From Methylobacterium aquaticum (GTDB lineage Bacteria > Pseudomonadota > Alphaproteobacteria > Rhizobiales > Beijerinckiaceae), in assembly GCF_016804325.1 (NCBI RefSeq), contig NZ_CP043627.1, positions 1,039,001 to 1,103,000 of the forward strand: 64,000 nt of DNA. The letters run 5' to 3'. The position numbers and the translations under genes were made by a program. Shown here in pieces: positions 1 through 9,286 of the stretch. Under the pieces are notes generated by a model, which made no database searches, was not told the origin of the DNA, and saw only the letters and a list, made by a program, of their open reading frames with translations. The number at the start of each line of letters is the position of its first letter. Within the stretch, counting starts at the first letter, position 1.

Positions 1-1
1 G

Positions 2-949
<948 letters not shown>

Positions 950-1045
950 GTCCGCCCGGTTCGACAAACATCCGGCAAAAGTGCTATTCGGTTCGCCGGC
1001 TCTTGCTCAGTTCGGCAACAGCTGTCGGGCCGAAGGGATTTCGAG

Positions 1046-1975
1046 ATGAAGCAAAGAACGATACTTATACAGAATTATCATCCACCAGGTACACAGGGCC
1101 TGATCCGCGACTTCAAAAAAATCGGCTTCAGAGTTGTCGCGCCCGATAGCAATTGGGGTCGTATATCATATTATGCGCCTAATGATGGTCTTGGCGGCGA
1201 GTTGATCAGCTACGAGGAGTTTGTCGCGTTGCCGCCTGGATACGTGATGATTGCATGCAAGCCTCAGGAAGAAGATTTCAAGAAGCTAGCCAGGAGCGGA
1301 AATCACGGCATTATATTAAATATCGCGCAGCAACATCATGAATACGAAAGCGGAATATCGGACATAATGATTTGTCCAGATATTGGTTTATACAATAATT
1401 ATTCTAGCCACATCAAACATAAGCTACTTTACTTTCCGAGGCCATTCATCGAATCTATACCAACAAAAAACATTGAAACCGCATACTACGGCAAGAAAAT
1501 TTATTCCTATATCAATCTTCCGCATCATTGGCCGAGAGGGTCGCAGGCTTTTGCGGAATTCACAAGCAAATACGATGGTGAGTGTGAGCAATACGGGACC
1601 GATGCTTCAGGAGGGGCTCTAAGTCACGCGCAGTGCCACACGAAGATGGCAGAAGCGTTCTTCACCGTCCATTTGAAGGATGCGGAGGGGTACGGCCTGA
1701 CATGTCTTGAGTCGATGATGATCGGGACTCCCGTGGTTGGGCTGAACAGCTTGATGGCAGGAACGACACTCAAGGCCTTTTTTCTCGACGATACCACCTC
1801 GATCCTGGCCGACACGATCGACGAACTGGTAGCTCGGATTGACGCCATCACGCTCCAGGACTACGCCGCGATGTGCAAGGCGTGCGAGAGCCGCGTCCTC
1901 GACCTGACGTCCGATGCGCGCACCGTCGATAAACTGCGCGAAGCCATCGAGGAGGACGAGAGCAGCGCCGCTTGA
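1046..1975 (+). CDS. Glycosyltransferase (GT4-like), probable surface polysaccharide enzyme
   Basis: The 309-residue protein has no signal peptide. Its C-terminal third carries the pattern AEGYGLTCLESMMIGTPVV, in which E214 and E222 form the E-x7-E motif of retaining GT4-type glycosyltransferases that bind the nucleotide sugar. The N-terminal half is divergent and gives no clear family match by eye. The first roughly 550 bases are far richer in A and T than the surrounding genome, with many AAA, ATA and TTA codons. The last third returns to local GC. That mosaic suggests acquired DNA. The ATG follows a weak AAGGGA ribosome site. The GSCFA/WcbI pair downstream on the other strand suggests a small polysaccharide module. 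The acceptor and donor sugars are unknown. Confidence 0.7.
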   Translation: MKQRTILIQNYHPPGTQGLIRDFKKIGFRVVAPDSNWGRISYYAPNDGLGGELISYEEFVALPPGYVMIACKPQEEDFKKLARSGNHGIILNIAQQHHEYESGISDIMICPDIGLYNNYSSHIKHKLLYFPRPFIESIPTKNIETAYYGKKIYSYINLPHHWPRGSQAFAEFTSKYDGECEQYGTDASGGALSHAQCHTKMAEAFFTVHLKDAEGYGLTCLESMMIGTPVVGLNSLMAGTTLKAFFLDDTTSILADTIDELVARIDAITLQDYAAMCKACESRVLDLTSDARTVDKLREAIEEDESSAA

Positions 1976-2476
1976 GGGGCGGCGGCGCATCCCTTCGATG
2001 CGCGCCCTGCATCGAGGGGGGCAGTACCTCGACGGTCCGTCCGGTCGCCCCGGAGCGCGCTGCGGGCAGCGGTCGGCCGCCGACGTCAACAGGATCACTC
2101 GGCATCGTGTCCGGCTGATGACCACCCGCGAGGTTCGGCGTGTGTTAAAATCCGCCTCCCGGTCGGCATAATCGGTCGCATGTGCGCGTCCTGCTGCCCG
2201 GACGGCCGCAAAGCGGTCATCCCTGCGCGTCCAGCAGACGACGCCAAGTGCTACCCGCCATGGAAACCGGCATTCAGGACGTTCGATGATGGTTCGGATC
2301 CAGCTCGGTGGCTGAGAGTTCCAGTGTTTCAGCCGCTCTCATTTAGCCGAGTTTAACAAAAAATCGGTCTCGATACGGCGGTTCAAGGTTGATCGTTTCC
2401 GAAACGGCCAACCTCGCCCGCTTGTATGCGCTTCCGCGCCGACGGCTGTGCGCACGGTCGCCGACAGTCACTGACC
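1976..2476. other. Intergenic gap between convergent genes
   Basis: I see no convincing gene here. The interval separates the 3' ends of the glycosyltransferase and the GSCFA gene. Its only recognisable feature is the left copy of an imperfect direct repeat at 2318-2425. Confidence 0.6.
2318..2425 (+). repeat. Imperfect direct repeat, left copy
   Basis: This stretch aligns over its length with 4755-4862 in the same orientation. Shared blocks include CGCTC-CATTTAGC, TTAAC-AAAAA, AAGGTTGATC, TTTCC and AAACGGCC. Roughly three quarters of positions match by eye. The two copies bracket the GSCFA/WcbI pair. The right copy sits immediately upstream of the DUF2778 gene, so this copy may be a relic of the same promoter region. 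Confidence 0.7.
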
Positions 2477-3535
2477 TCAAGTCGTCACGGCAGCGATCGT
2501 TTCCTCGTCGCAAATGACCGAACCGAGAGCCTTTGAATACTCGATGTTGTCTATGAACCTGATCCCATCGCTCGCCTGCTTGTTTCGGCGAACGTAATGC
2601 TCGATGAAGCACCGCATCGCATGATCGACGCCAGTCTTGTTGACATCACGCAGATCGGCTTCGTAATATTTGCCTAAGTTAAAATTTCCGGTAATTATCT
2701 CGAATGAAGGAAAATAATCCACCCATTCGTATGCCTGATAAGCTGCCTCGGCAGCGACTCTCAGCACGGCCTTGCTATACGTCGTCGAGACCAGCACGTG
2801 ACGGTCTTCCGCCGTCGCGATCAGCGGAACCGGTGAGACGGTCAGCAAAACCTTCACCGATGGGTTGACCTGCTTGATCTTCTCCAAGAAGGCGAACAGA
2901 TCCGCCCGCACGTCGTCAATGGTAAAATTGACGAATCCGTGGAGGCCGTCGGAGTAGTCGCCACCCGCCACGCCGGGTGCGAGCGGGAACACGTCACCCG
3001 AGGCTTTGCTGACCCAACCCTCGGTCAAGCCGAGCGTAAAGATGAAGATGTCCGATTCGAGAAACATCCGTCGGACGAACGCGATGTGCTCCGCGCGGGC
3101 AGCCACGACGTCGTCCTCGGTTCCGAAGCCATCGGGCTCGATGTTCGGACGAAACGGATCGACGAAACGTCCGTCTGGTCGCCTCCACGCTCGCTCGGCG
3201 GGGACGCGCTCCCCGATGGCCTCCAGCAGGAGGAATAGAAGTTGCCGGACCGTATAGATGTTTCCGAACCGCGCAGAAAACATGCCAAATCCGCGCCTCG
3301 CTCGGATATCGGGATCGAGGTGCAGGCCATGCTCCGGGATGAAATAACTGAAGTCGAGGGCTGTCAGGCGCCGCGAGATGTGCTGTGCGAAGCAACTGCC
3401 GGCCGTGGCGAACTTGTCCGATCTGGTGATGAGGAACCGCGGTGCCACGACAGGATCGACACGGTGAGGCTCGACGTTGGAGATCGCCCGACGCCACATC
3501 CGGTAATCCGGGGCACCCTGGTATGGATTGCTCAT
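2477..3535 (-). CDS. GSCFA domain protein
   Basis: The 352-residue protein carries the family's name motif, GSCFA, at residues 46-50, within TAGSCFAQHI. It continues with the conserved FTLGLTEGW and LLTVSPVPL stretches of this SGNH-hydrolase-like family. GSCFA proteins are found in capsule and exopolysaccharide loci, where they are thought to act on acyl groups; no substrate has been assigned. I chose the ATG at 3535, which overlaps the upstream stop codon as TGATG. A GTG one codon earlier is possible. The gene is translationally coupled to the WcbI-like gene, and the two form a two-gene unit. Confidence 0.85.
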   Translation of the reverse strand: MSNPYQGAPDYRMWRRAISNVEPHRVDPVVAPRFLITRSDKFATAGSCFAQHISRRLTALDFSYFIPEHGLHLDPDIRARRGFGMFSARFGNIYTVRQLLFLLLEAIGERVPAERAWRRPDGRFVDPFRPNIEPDGFGTEDDVVAARAEHIAFVRRMFLESDIFIFTLGLTEGWVSKASGDVFPLAPGVAGGDYSDGLHGFVNFTIDDVRADLFAFLEKIKQVNPSVKVLLTVSPVPLIATAEDRHVLVSTTYSKAVLRVAAEAAYQAYEWVDYFPSFEIITGNFNLGKYYEADLRDVNKTGVDHAMRCFIEHYVRRNKQASDGIRFIDNIEYSKALGSVICDEETIAAVTT

Positions 3536-4386
3536 CACGACTCCGAAAACAGTTCGTATGCCGCCGCGAATTGCGGGCTGGCCGATGTGATCGCAGCACG
3601 GTCGTGCTTGCTCAGGTATGCGAAACAGCCCGCCACATACTCACCAAGGGACAACGTGGTGTAGGTGCTGTGCGGCTTGAAACGATATGCGCCGCCGGCA
3701 TAGCCGTAACGCTCGGCGATCTCGGGATAGACGGGGAAAATGCTCGCATTCGCGAGGTTGTCGGGCGGGAGGAAGTTCAGCGTCTGGCACTCCACGCCAA
3801 GACTGTTCAATATGGCGCCCGCCAAATCATAGATCACACTGATATTGGGATGATTGAAGACATGCATGAACGGCGTCGGCAGGCGCGACCAATCCAGGAA
3901 AGGGCGGCGGATATCGATTCCTTCAGCCTTGTATTCCTGGGTAATTGCATCCCTCTCGGCATCCCATAGGGAAAAGAAGCCGAGGCTTTCGTAGACATCC
4001 TGGTTATAGAGAGCTGCAGTGTCCTGCGCGGAGTAGCCAGCCTTGTAGGCCGCAGCGCAGATCGCAGAGTAATAATCATGCAGCGGTGAGAACAACGGTT
4101 CGTCACCTGCTTGTACGTAGCATACGTCTGGGTGAAATGCACGAAACATAAAGTTTGGAATTTTCGACAGCTTGCCCACATGGACAAAGCTGTCGGGTCG
4201 CATCTGGATGACCTGGGTCGCCGCGACGACGCGGTCGTAGGCCGGCATCTCCTCGCTCCAGGAGCGCGTGGACGCCAGGAACGACCAGATATCCAGCGCT
4301 TCGACCTGTAAACCTGGACTGCGCAGCGTGAGACTGTTCTTCAGCCCTTCAGTTTGGCAATTGGAGATCAGGAGCCACTTTTCCAT
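3535..4386 (-). CDS. WcbI-like polysaccharide biosynthesis protein
   Basis: The 283-residue protein begins with LLISNCQTEGLKNSL, the N-terminal signature of the WcbI family. These are capsule biosynthesis proteins related to SGNH-type acyltransferases or acetylesterases; the Burkholderia member is required for capsule. Later conserved stretches include FMHVFNHPN and NLANASIFPVYPEIA. The start has a GAGG ribosome site a few bases upstream. It is the promoter-proximal gene of the pair with GSCFA. These two families recur side by side in polysaccharide loci, which supports both calls. The exact reaction is not established from sequence. Confidence 0.8.
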   Translation of the reverse strand: MEKWLLISNCQTEGLKNSLTLRSPGLQVEALDIWSFLASTRSWSEEMPAYDRVVAATQVIQMRPDSFVHVGKLSKIPNFMFRAFHPDVCYVQAGDEPLFSPLHDYYSAICAAAYKAGYSAQDTAALYNQDVYESLGFFSLWDAERDAITQEYKAEGIDIRRPFLDWSRLPTPFMHVFNHPNISVIYDLAGAILNSLGVECQTLNFLPPDNLANASIFPVYPEIAERYGYAGGAYRFKPHSTYTTLSLGEYVAGCFAYLSKHDRAAITSASPQFAAAYELFSES

Positions 4387-4928
4387 ATCGCCTCGGATCC
4401 CCTGTGGTCCCGGAAATCGTGGATGGCCGGCGCCCGGGGCCGAGAGCGACGCGGGGCGTCAAGCCCGCAGCGGGAACGGCCAATGCGCGCGTTGACTAAA
4501 CGATTTGCCAAATCCTGACAAACGTCGATTAGCCTCGGCACCGCGTGCCCCAAGCCCGATCTCGGCGCCCTCCGCCCGTTGCCGATCCAGGTCGCCGCTT
4601 ATGGATGGGGGCGCGTCGGGCGGCGACACCGCGAGGGAGACGGGACCGGTGGGCACCAGATGGACCGGGCCACCGCTGCCGGCGGTCCAGCGGCACCTGC
4701 CGACCGGTGCCCGGGATCGACCGGGCCGAAGGGAGTCGGGACCGATGAATGAGAATTCCATGATTTCGGTCGCTCCCATTTAGCTGGGATTAACCAAAAA
4801 CCGCCTCAATACGAGGGCTTAAGGTTGATCCTTTCCTAAACGGCCGATCTCACCGGCCCGCCCTGCGCTCGCGCGCCGGCGGCCGGCCGGGCGGGTCCGT
4901 GCGGGACAAGCCATCGAGTACAGGCCGC
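4387..4928. other. Intergenic region between divergent genes
   Basis: This holds the divergent promoters of the WcbI-like gene (minus) and the DUF2778 gene (plus). The right copy of the direct repeat lies at 4755-4862. Otherwise the region is GC-rich, and I see no gene in it. Confidence 0.55.
4755..4862 (+). repeat. Imperfect direct repeat, right copy
   Basis: This is the partner of 2318-2425 in the same orientation. It contains CATTTAGC, GATTAACCAAAAACC and TTAAGGTTGATCC. It lies just upstream of the DUF2778 gene and so probably includes that gene's promoter. The left copy would then be a duplicated and diverged version of this upstream region. Confidence 0.7.
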
Positions 4929-6065
4929 ATGGACCTCGTCGCGTATTCGTCCGGTCGCCTCGCCCCGGGCTCCATCCGTCGCCGCCGCCGCAACCGGCGG
5001 CTCATCGGCATCGCCGCCGTGCTCGGCGGCATCGGGGCCGCCGCCGCCCTGGTGCCGCGCGAGGAAACTCGCTCGCCCGTCGCCGGGATCGCCGCGGAGC
5101 CGGCCGCGCCGGTCCGCGAGGCCCGGGTCGCCCCGGCCGAGCTCGGCTGGATGCTCGCGCCGCTGCCGACCCTGAGGGGCGAGACGACGGGCTTCACCCG
5201 CGACCTCCCGGTCGAGGCGCACCGGCAGATCGCCGCCGTCTCTCCCGCGCCGTCGCCGGCTCCCGAGCCGCTGCGCCTTGCCGAGGCCGTGCCGGCCGCC
5301 CTGGTTCCGCCACCGGCGGTACCGTCCGAGGCGGTGCAGCCCGCCACCACGCCGCTCGTCGCCGTGCCCCTGCCGGTGCCGCGCCCGCCCGAATTGCGCC
5401 CCTCCGAGGCGCGGCCGTCGCCGACCGTCCTGGCGACCCGGATCCCGCGGCGCCAGAACCAGGCCATCGCCTCGACCCAGAGCGTGTTCAAGGCCGCCCT
5501 GCCGGAAGAGCCGTCGCTGTTCGACCGGATCTTCGGGGGAGGGGGCTCGAGCGCCCCATCGCAGACTCTCGCCTATGCCGCCCCCGGCGGCCTCGATCCG
5601 AGCCCGCGGCCGCGCCTGAGCGCCAGCCCGGGCATCGCGGTCTACGACATCAGCGCCCGCACCGTGACCCTGCCGAGCGGCGAGTCGCTGGAGGCCCATT
5701 CCGGCCTCGGGCCGCACATGGACGATCCGCGCAACGTCCACCTGAAGATGCGCGGCGCGACGCCGCCGGGCACCTACGACCTCACCGAGCGCGAGGCCCT
5801 CTTCCACGGCGTGCGGGCGATCCGGCTGAACCCGGTCGGCGGCAGCGGCGCCATCCACGGGCGCGTCGGGCTGCTCGCCCATACCTACATGCTCGGCCCG
5901 AGCGGCGCCTCGAACGGCTGCGTCTCGTTCCGCAACTACGATCGCTTCCTGCAGGCCTTCCTGCGCGGCGAGGTCCGCCGCCTCGTCGTGGTGCCGGGCG
6001 CGGGCGCGAGCGACCTGCCGCGGATCGGCCGGGGCGGCCCGTCGGACCGGTATACGCGAGGCTGA
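4929..6065 (+). CDS. DUF2778 (Tlde1-like) L,D-transpeptidase-fold protein, membrane anchored
   Basis: The protein is about 378 residues. A short basic N-terminus (RRRRRNRR) is followed by one hydrophobic segment (LIGIAAVLGGIGAAAAL), so it is probably anchored in the inner membrane facing the periplasm. A proline- and alanine-rich linker follows, up to about residue 230. The last 150 residues are a DUF2778 domain with HMDDPRNVHLKMRGATPPG, an IHGR histidine motif and SNGCVSF, whose Cys and His correspond to the L,D-transpeptidase-like active site. The family cuts or exchanges peptidoglycan cross-links. I prefer the ATG at 4929 over a GTG at 4899. The lytic transglycosylase downstream is on the other strand. 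Confidence 0.8.
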   Translation: MDLVAYSSGRLAPGSIRRRRRNRRLIGIAAVLGGIGAAAALVPREETRSPVAGIAAEPAAPVREARVAPAELGWMLAPLPTLRGETTGFTRDLPVEAHRQIAAVSPAPSPAPEPLRLAEAVPAALVPPPAVPSEAVQPATTPLVAVPLPVPRPPELRPSEARPSPTVLATRIPRRQNQAIASTQSVFKAALPEEPSLFDRIFGGGGSSAPSQTLAYAAPGGLDPSPRPRLSASPGIAVYDISARTVTLPSGESLEAHSGLGPHMDDPRNVHLKMRGATPPGTYDLTEREALFHGVRAIRLNPVGGSGAIHGRVGLLAHTYMLGPSGASNGCVSFRNYDRFLQAFLRGEVRRLVVVPGAGASDLPRIGRGGPSDRYTRG

Positions 6066-6102
6066 GAGATCGGCTCGATCGAAAAACCGACGATTATCGT
6101 AC

Positions 6103-6253
6103 CCTCCATGTCATTCCGGGGCCGCGAAAGTGGAGCCCGGAATCCAGAACCGCGGATGGTGCAGAACGAAGCGGGCCGCGTTCCGCTCGATTCTTGATCA
6201 CCTGAGGGTCTGGATTCCGGGCTCCGCTCCGCGTCCCTGGAATGACATGGAGG
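6103..6253. repeat. Nested intergenic palindrome, 151 bp
   Basis: Outer arms of 15 bp are perfect inverted repeats (6103-6117 against 6239-6253, CCTCCATGTCATTCC). Inner arms of 16 bp are also perfect (6134-6149 against 6209-6224, GAGCCCGGAATCCAGA). It lies between the 3' ends of two convergent genes and could act as a bidirectional terminator. The core TGTCATNCCGGGGC recurs near 24.8 kb and 49.6 kb, which marks an interspersed palindromic family. Confidence 0.75.
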
Positions 6254-6331
6254 ATGTCAACATCGTTGTCGGATCAACAGGAATCCAAGCGAAAACGACC
6301 CCCGGAGACGAATCCCGGAGGCCGCTTGCCA

Positions 6332-7120
6332 TCACTCCCCGTCGATCTTCGCGCCGATGATCGCGATGGCGCGCTGGTAGACCGAGGCGGCGTTCCAGCC
6401 CTGGATCGCCGCGAAGTTCGGCTCGCCGGGCTGGTAGCCGGCACCGGCGCGCCAGCCATGGGCCTTGAGGAAGTTCGCGGTCGAGTTCAGCGCCGTCGAG
6501 GCGTTGTCGAGGCTGCCGCCGGTGCCGTAGTTCAGGACGTTCTTGGGCAGGAACTGGGTGTGGCCGATCTCGCCATGGGCGGCGCCGCGGGTGTTCGGGG
6601 TGAGCACGCCGCGATCGACCAGGGTCAGGGCCGCGTAGAGCTGGTCGGTGAAATAGGCCGAGCGGCGGCAATCATAGGCCAGGGTCGCCACCGCCGAGAG
6701 GGTGTTGACGTTGCCCTTCACGGCGCCGAACGCCGTCTCCATGCCCCAGATCGCCAGCAGCGGGCCCGGCGGCACGCCGTAGCGCTGCTCGATCGAGTCG
6801 AACAGGGCCGCCTGCGAGCGCTTCATCGCCCGGCCGCGGGAGATGATCGAGGCGGCGCCGCGCTTGGCCATGAACTGGTCGAGGGAGAGCTTGAAGCTCT
6901 TCTGGCCCCGGTCCGCCGCGATGGTCGCCGACGAGTACGAGGTGCCCATCAGCGCCGAGATCGCCGCCGGGCTGGCGCGCCCACGGGCCTCGTCGGCGAA
7001 TTCCCGCTTCCAGGCTTCGAACCCTGCGGAGGTGTTGCCGCATTGCGCCGCCTGCGCGCTCCCGGCCAGCACCGCGAGACCCGCGGCGATGAGCGCCCTC
7101 CCGTAACCGCTTCCGATCAT
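6332..7120 (-). CDS. Lytic murein transglycosylase, MltB-like
   Basis: The 262-residue protein has a signal peptide ending near SAQA-AQC, so it acts in the periplasm. There it would cleave glycan strands of peptidoglycan to give 1,6-anhydro ends. The catalytic glutamate lies in WGMETAFG, and the family stretches GEIGHTQFLPKN and GWNAASVYQRAI follow. The length fits the shorter alphaproteobacterial MltB group without a C-terminal peptidoglycan-binding domain. I chose the ATG at 7120 because an AAGGAG ribosome site lies 8 bases upstream. A GTG at 7129 would overlap that site. Confidence 0.88.
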   Translation of the reverse strand: MIGSGYGRALIAAGLAVLAGSAQAAQCGNTSAGFEAWKREFADEARGRASPAAISALMGTSYSSATIAADRGQKSFKLSLDQFMAKRGAASIISRGRAMKRSQAALFDSIEQRYGVPPGPLLAIWGMETAFGAVKGNVNTLSAVATLAYDCRRSAYFTDQLYAALTLVDRGVLTPNTRGAAHGEIGHTQFLPKNVLNYGTGGSLDNASTALNSTANFLKAHGWRAGAGYQPGEPNFAAIQGWNAASVYQRAIAIIGAKIDGE

Positions 7121-7364
7121 CCCCAACACTCCTTGGGAGCCGCGCGCTCAGCCTCGGGACGTCGGGCCGCCGCGGATCCCGTTTTCAGTCAAGTCGCGTC
7201 ATCCAAGTCGCGCCCGCCCGTCGGGCGACACTACGATCCCGCCCTCTGCGAAACCTTTACGGCGGAACTGCAACACGACCCGAGACGGACCCGTCTCGAG
7301 CGAGCGCGACCGATTCGTCGAAGGAGATAGGGCCGGGCAGGGCCTGCCGGGACGACGGTCCGCG

Positions 7365-7386
7365 GGCGTGGCCTTTCGGCCACGCC
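7365..7386 (-). terminator. Stem-loop downstream of the BKACE gene
   Basis: A perfect 9-bp stem (GGCGTGGCC/GGCCACGCC) with a 4-base loop begins 7 bases beyond the BKACE stop codon. There is no clear U-tract on the minus strand, so termination is probable but not certain. Confidence 0.5.
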
Positions 7387-7392
7387 GTCGGT

Positions 7393-8271
7393 TCAGGCGC
7401 CGAGCCCGAAGATCGCCCGCGCCTCGGCCGGGCTGGCGGGGGCGCAATCGAGATGGGCGAGCAGGCTCACCGCCTTCTCGACCAGGGCCGCGTTGCTCGG
7501 CGCGAGTTGCCCGCGCGACAGGTAGAGGTTGTCCTCGAGCCCGACCCGGACGTGGCCGCCGGCGGTGGCGGCGAGCGCCACCATCGGGAACTCGGCCCGC
7601 GCGATGCCGAAGGCCGACCACACCGCGTCCCTCGGCAGGCGGTCGCGCATCTGCAGCAGGGTTTCGGGCGTCGCCGGCGCCCCCCACGGAATGCCGAGGC
7701 AGATCTGGAACAAAGGCGGGGAGTCGAGATGCCCCTCCGCCAGGAGGTGGCGGGCGAGCTCGATCTGCCCGAGGTCGAACACCTCGATCTCGGGCTTTGC
7801 CCCCGCCTCGCGGATCATCGCCGCCATCGCCCGCAAATGCGCGGGCGTGTTCATGAAGGCGTGCTCGCCGAAATTCATCGTCGCCACGTCGAGGGTGCAG
7901 ACCTCCGGCCGCAACGCCGTGACGTGGCGGGTGCGGGCCTCCGGCGAGGCCAGGGTCGTGCCGGGGCCCGCCACGCCCGGGTCGGGATCGCCTGCGACGT
8001 AGCGCCCGCCGGCCCCGGTGGTGAGGTTGAGGATCACGTCGGCGTTCCGGTCGCGGATCCGCTCCACCACCTCGCGGTAGAGCGCCAGCTCCATGCTGGG
8101 CTTGGCCGTGGCGGGATCGCGGACGTGGATGTGGACCACCGCCGCGCCGGCTGCCGCGGCCTCGAGGGCCGATTGCGCGATCGCCTGCGGGCTCACCGGG
8201 ACGGCGGGGTTCTTCGACGCCGTGTCGAACGAGCCGGTGAGGGCGCAGGTGATGACGGTCTTGCGAGACAT
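7393..8271 (-). CDS. Beta-keto acid cleavage enzyme (BKACE, 3-keto-5-aminohexanoate cleavage family)
   Basis: The 292-residue protein matches the DUF849/BKACE family. These zinc enzymes condense a beta-keto acid with acetyl-CoA to give acetoacetate and a new CoA ester. Visible signatures are ITCALTGSF at the start, the metal-binding VVHIHVRDP, MNFGEHAF, EVFDLGQ and GHVRVGLEDNLYLSRG. The start ATG has a strong GGGAGGGA ribosome site and lies 11 bases after the SDR stop, so the two are one operon. The substrate cannot be read from sequence. The SDR partner suggests that a beta-hydroxy acid is first oxidised to the keto acid and then cleaved. The original lysine-pathway function is only one possibility. 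Confidence 0.88.
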   Translation of the reverse strand: MSRKTVITCALTGSFDTASKNPAVPVSPQAIAQSALEAAAAGAAVVHIHVRDPATAKPSMELALYREVVERIRDRNADVILNLTTGAGGRYVAGDPDPGVAGPGTTLASPEARTRHVTALRPEVCTLDVATMNFGEHAFMNTPAHLRAMAAMIREAGAKPEIEVFDLGQIELARHLLAEGHLDSPPLFQICLGIPWGAPATPETLLQMRDRLPRDAVWSAFGIARAEFPMVALAATAGGHVRVGLEDNLYLSRGQLAPSNAALVEKAVSLLAHLDCAPASPAEARAIFGLGA

Positions 8272-8282
8272 CGGTCCCTCCC

Positions 8283-9041
8283 TCAGAGCATGCCGCCGTC
8301 GACCGCCAGGGTCTGGCCGGTGACGTAAGGTGCGCCGGCGGCGAGGAACAGCATGGCTTGCGCGATGTCCTCGGGCTTCGCCATGCGGCCGAGCAGGGTA
8401 CGGGACACCGAGTCGGCCTTGCGCTCGGGTGACCAGGGCGCCGTCCACGGCGTCTCGACCAGGCCCGGCGCCACGGCGTTGACCCGCACATCCGGGGCGA
8501 GCGCCCGGGCGAGGCTGCGGGTGAGGTTGATGAGCCCCGCCTTGCTCGCCGAATAGGCGATGCTGGAGCCGCGCTGCCCGAGGCCGGCCACCGAGGCGGT
8601 GTTGACGATGGCGCCCTTGGCGCGGCGGAGCGCCGGCGCCGCCGCGTGGGCGCAGCGATAGGGGCCGATCAGGTTCGTGGCCAGGATGGTCTGCCAGAAC
8701 TCCTCGGTCATCGCGTCGAGGTCGGCAAAGTCGATCGGCGTGGTCGTGGCCGGGGTGCCGGCATTGTTGATGAGCACGTCGAGGCCGCCGAGCGCGTCGA
8801 TTCCCCGCGCCACCATCGCCTCCGCCTCGCCCGGCACCGAGACGTTGCCGGCGAGCGCCTGGACGTTCAGGCCCTCCGCCGTCAGCCGCCCGGCCTCATC
8901 CGGCCCGCGGGCATCCTCGGCGAGATGGTTGAGCACCACGCTGGCGCCGCAGCGGGCGAACACCGTGACGGCCGCGAGCCCTATCCCGGAGGCGCCGCCG
9001 GTGACGAGCACGCAGCGCCCGCGCAGATCCGCACTGATCAT
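8283..9041 (-). CDS. SDR family NAD(P)-dependent oxidoreductase
   Basis: The 252-residue classical short-chain dehydrogenase has the cofactor motif TGGASGIG near its N-terminus. It also has NNAG, a catalytic serine in NTASVAG, and YSASK with the catalytic tyrosine and lysine. It is first in an operon with the BKACE gene. The likely role is oxidation of a 3-hydroxy acid to the beta-keto acid that BKACE cleaves; this is inferred from the pairing only. I chose the ATG at 9041, with a GGTGGA site upstream, over the GTG at 9053. Confidence 0.85.
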   Translation of the reverse strand: MISADLRGRCVLVTGGASGIGLAAVTVFARCGASVVLNHLAEDARGPDEAGRLTAEGLNVQALAGNVSVPGEAEAMVARGIDALGGLDVLINNAGTPATTTPIDFADLDAMTEEFWQTILATNLIGPYRCAHAAAPALRRAKGAIVNTASVAGLGQRGSSIAYSASKAGLINLTRSLARALAPDVRVNAVAPGLVETPWTAPWSPERKADSVSRTLLGRMAKPEDIAQAMLFLAAGAPYVTGQTLAVDGGML

Positions 9042-9220
9042 TGGATTTTCCACCCTGCGAAATGTTGTTTCGCGGGAGAGTGGCAGGAGCGGGCGGGTCT
9101 TGTCCAGCCAAGGCCGCGCATCGGGGGTGCGCCGTGGCGCGCCTCGACGGCGGCGGCGGCCGTGCCATGATCGGGGGTCGTGCCGGGTGGGGTGCCGTTC
9201 GGGCGGTCCGGAGACGACGA

Positions 9221-9250
9221 CGGGGCCGCCCCCTCCCGGAAGCGGCCCCG
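9221..9250 (-). terminator. Stem-loop downstream of purC
   Basis: Perfect 9-bp arms (CGGGGCCGC/GCGGCCCCG) with a 12-base loop lie 36 bases past the purC stop. No U-tract follows, so this is a plausible GC-rich terminator. Confidence 0.45.
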
Positions 9251-9286
9251 CTCGTCATCCCGATCCGGCTCGATGCCGGCTTCGCG

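Noticed and set aside
4836..5882. Long minus-strand open frame across the DUF2778 gene, and many similar long antisense frames throughout
   Set aside because: High GC content creates long antisense frames. Their products are rich in Arg, Gly, Ala and Pro with no family pattern, and the sense strand encodes a recognisable protein.
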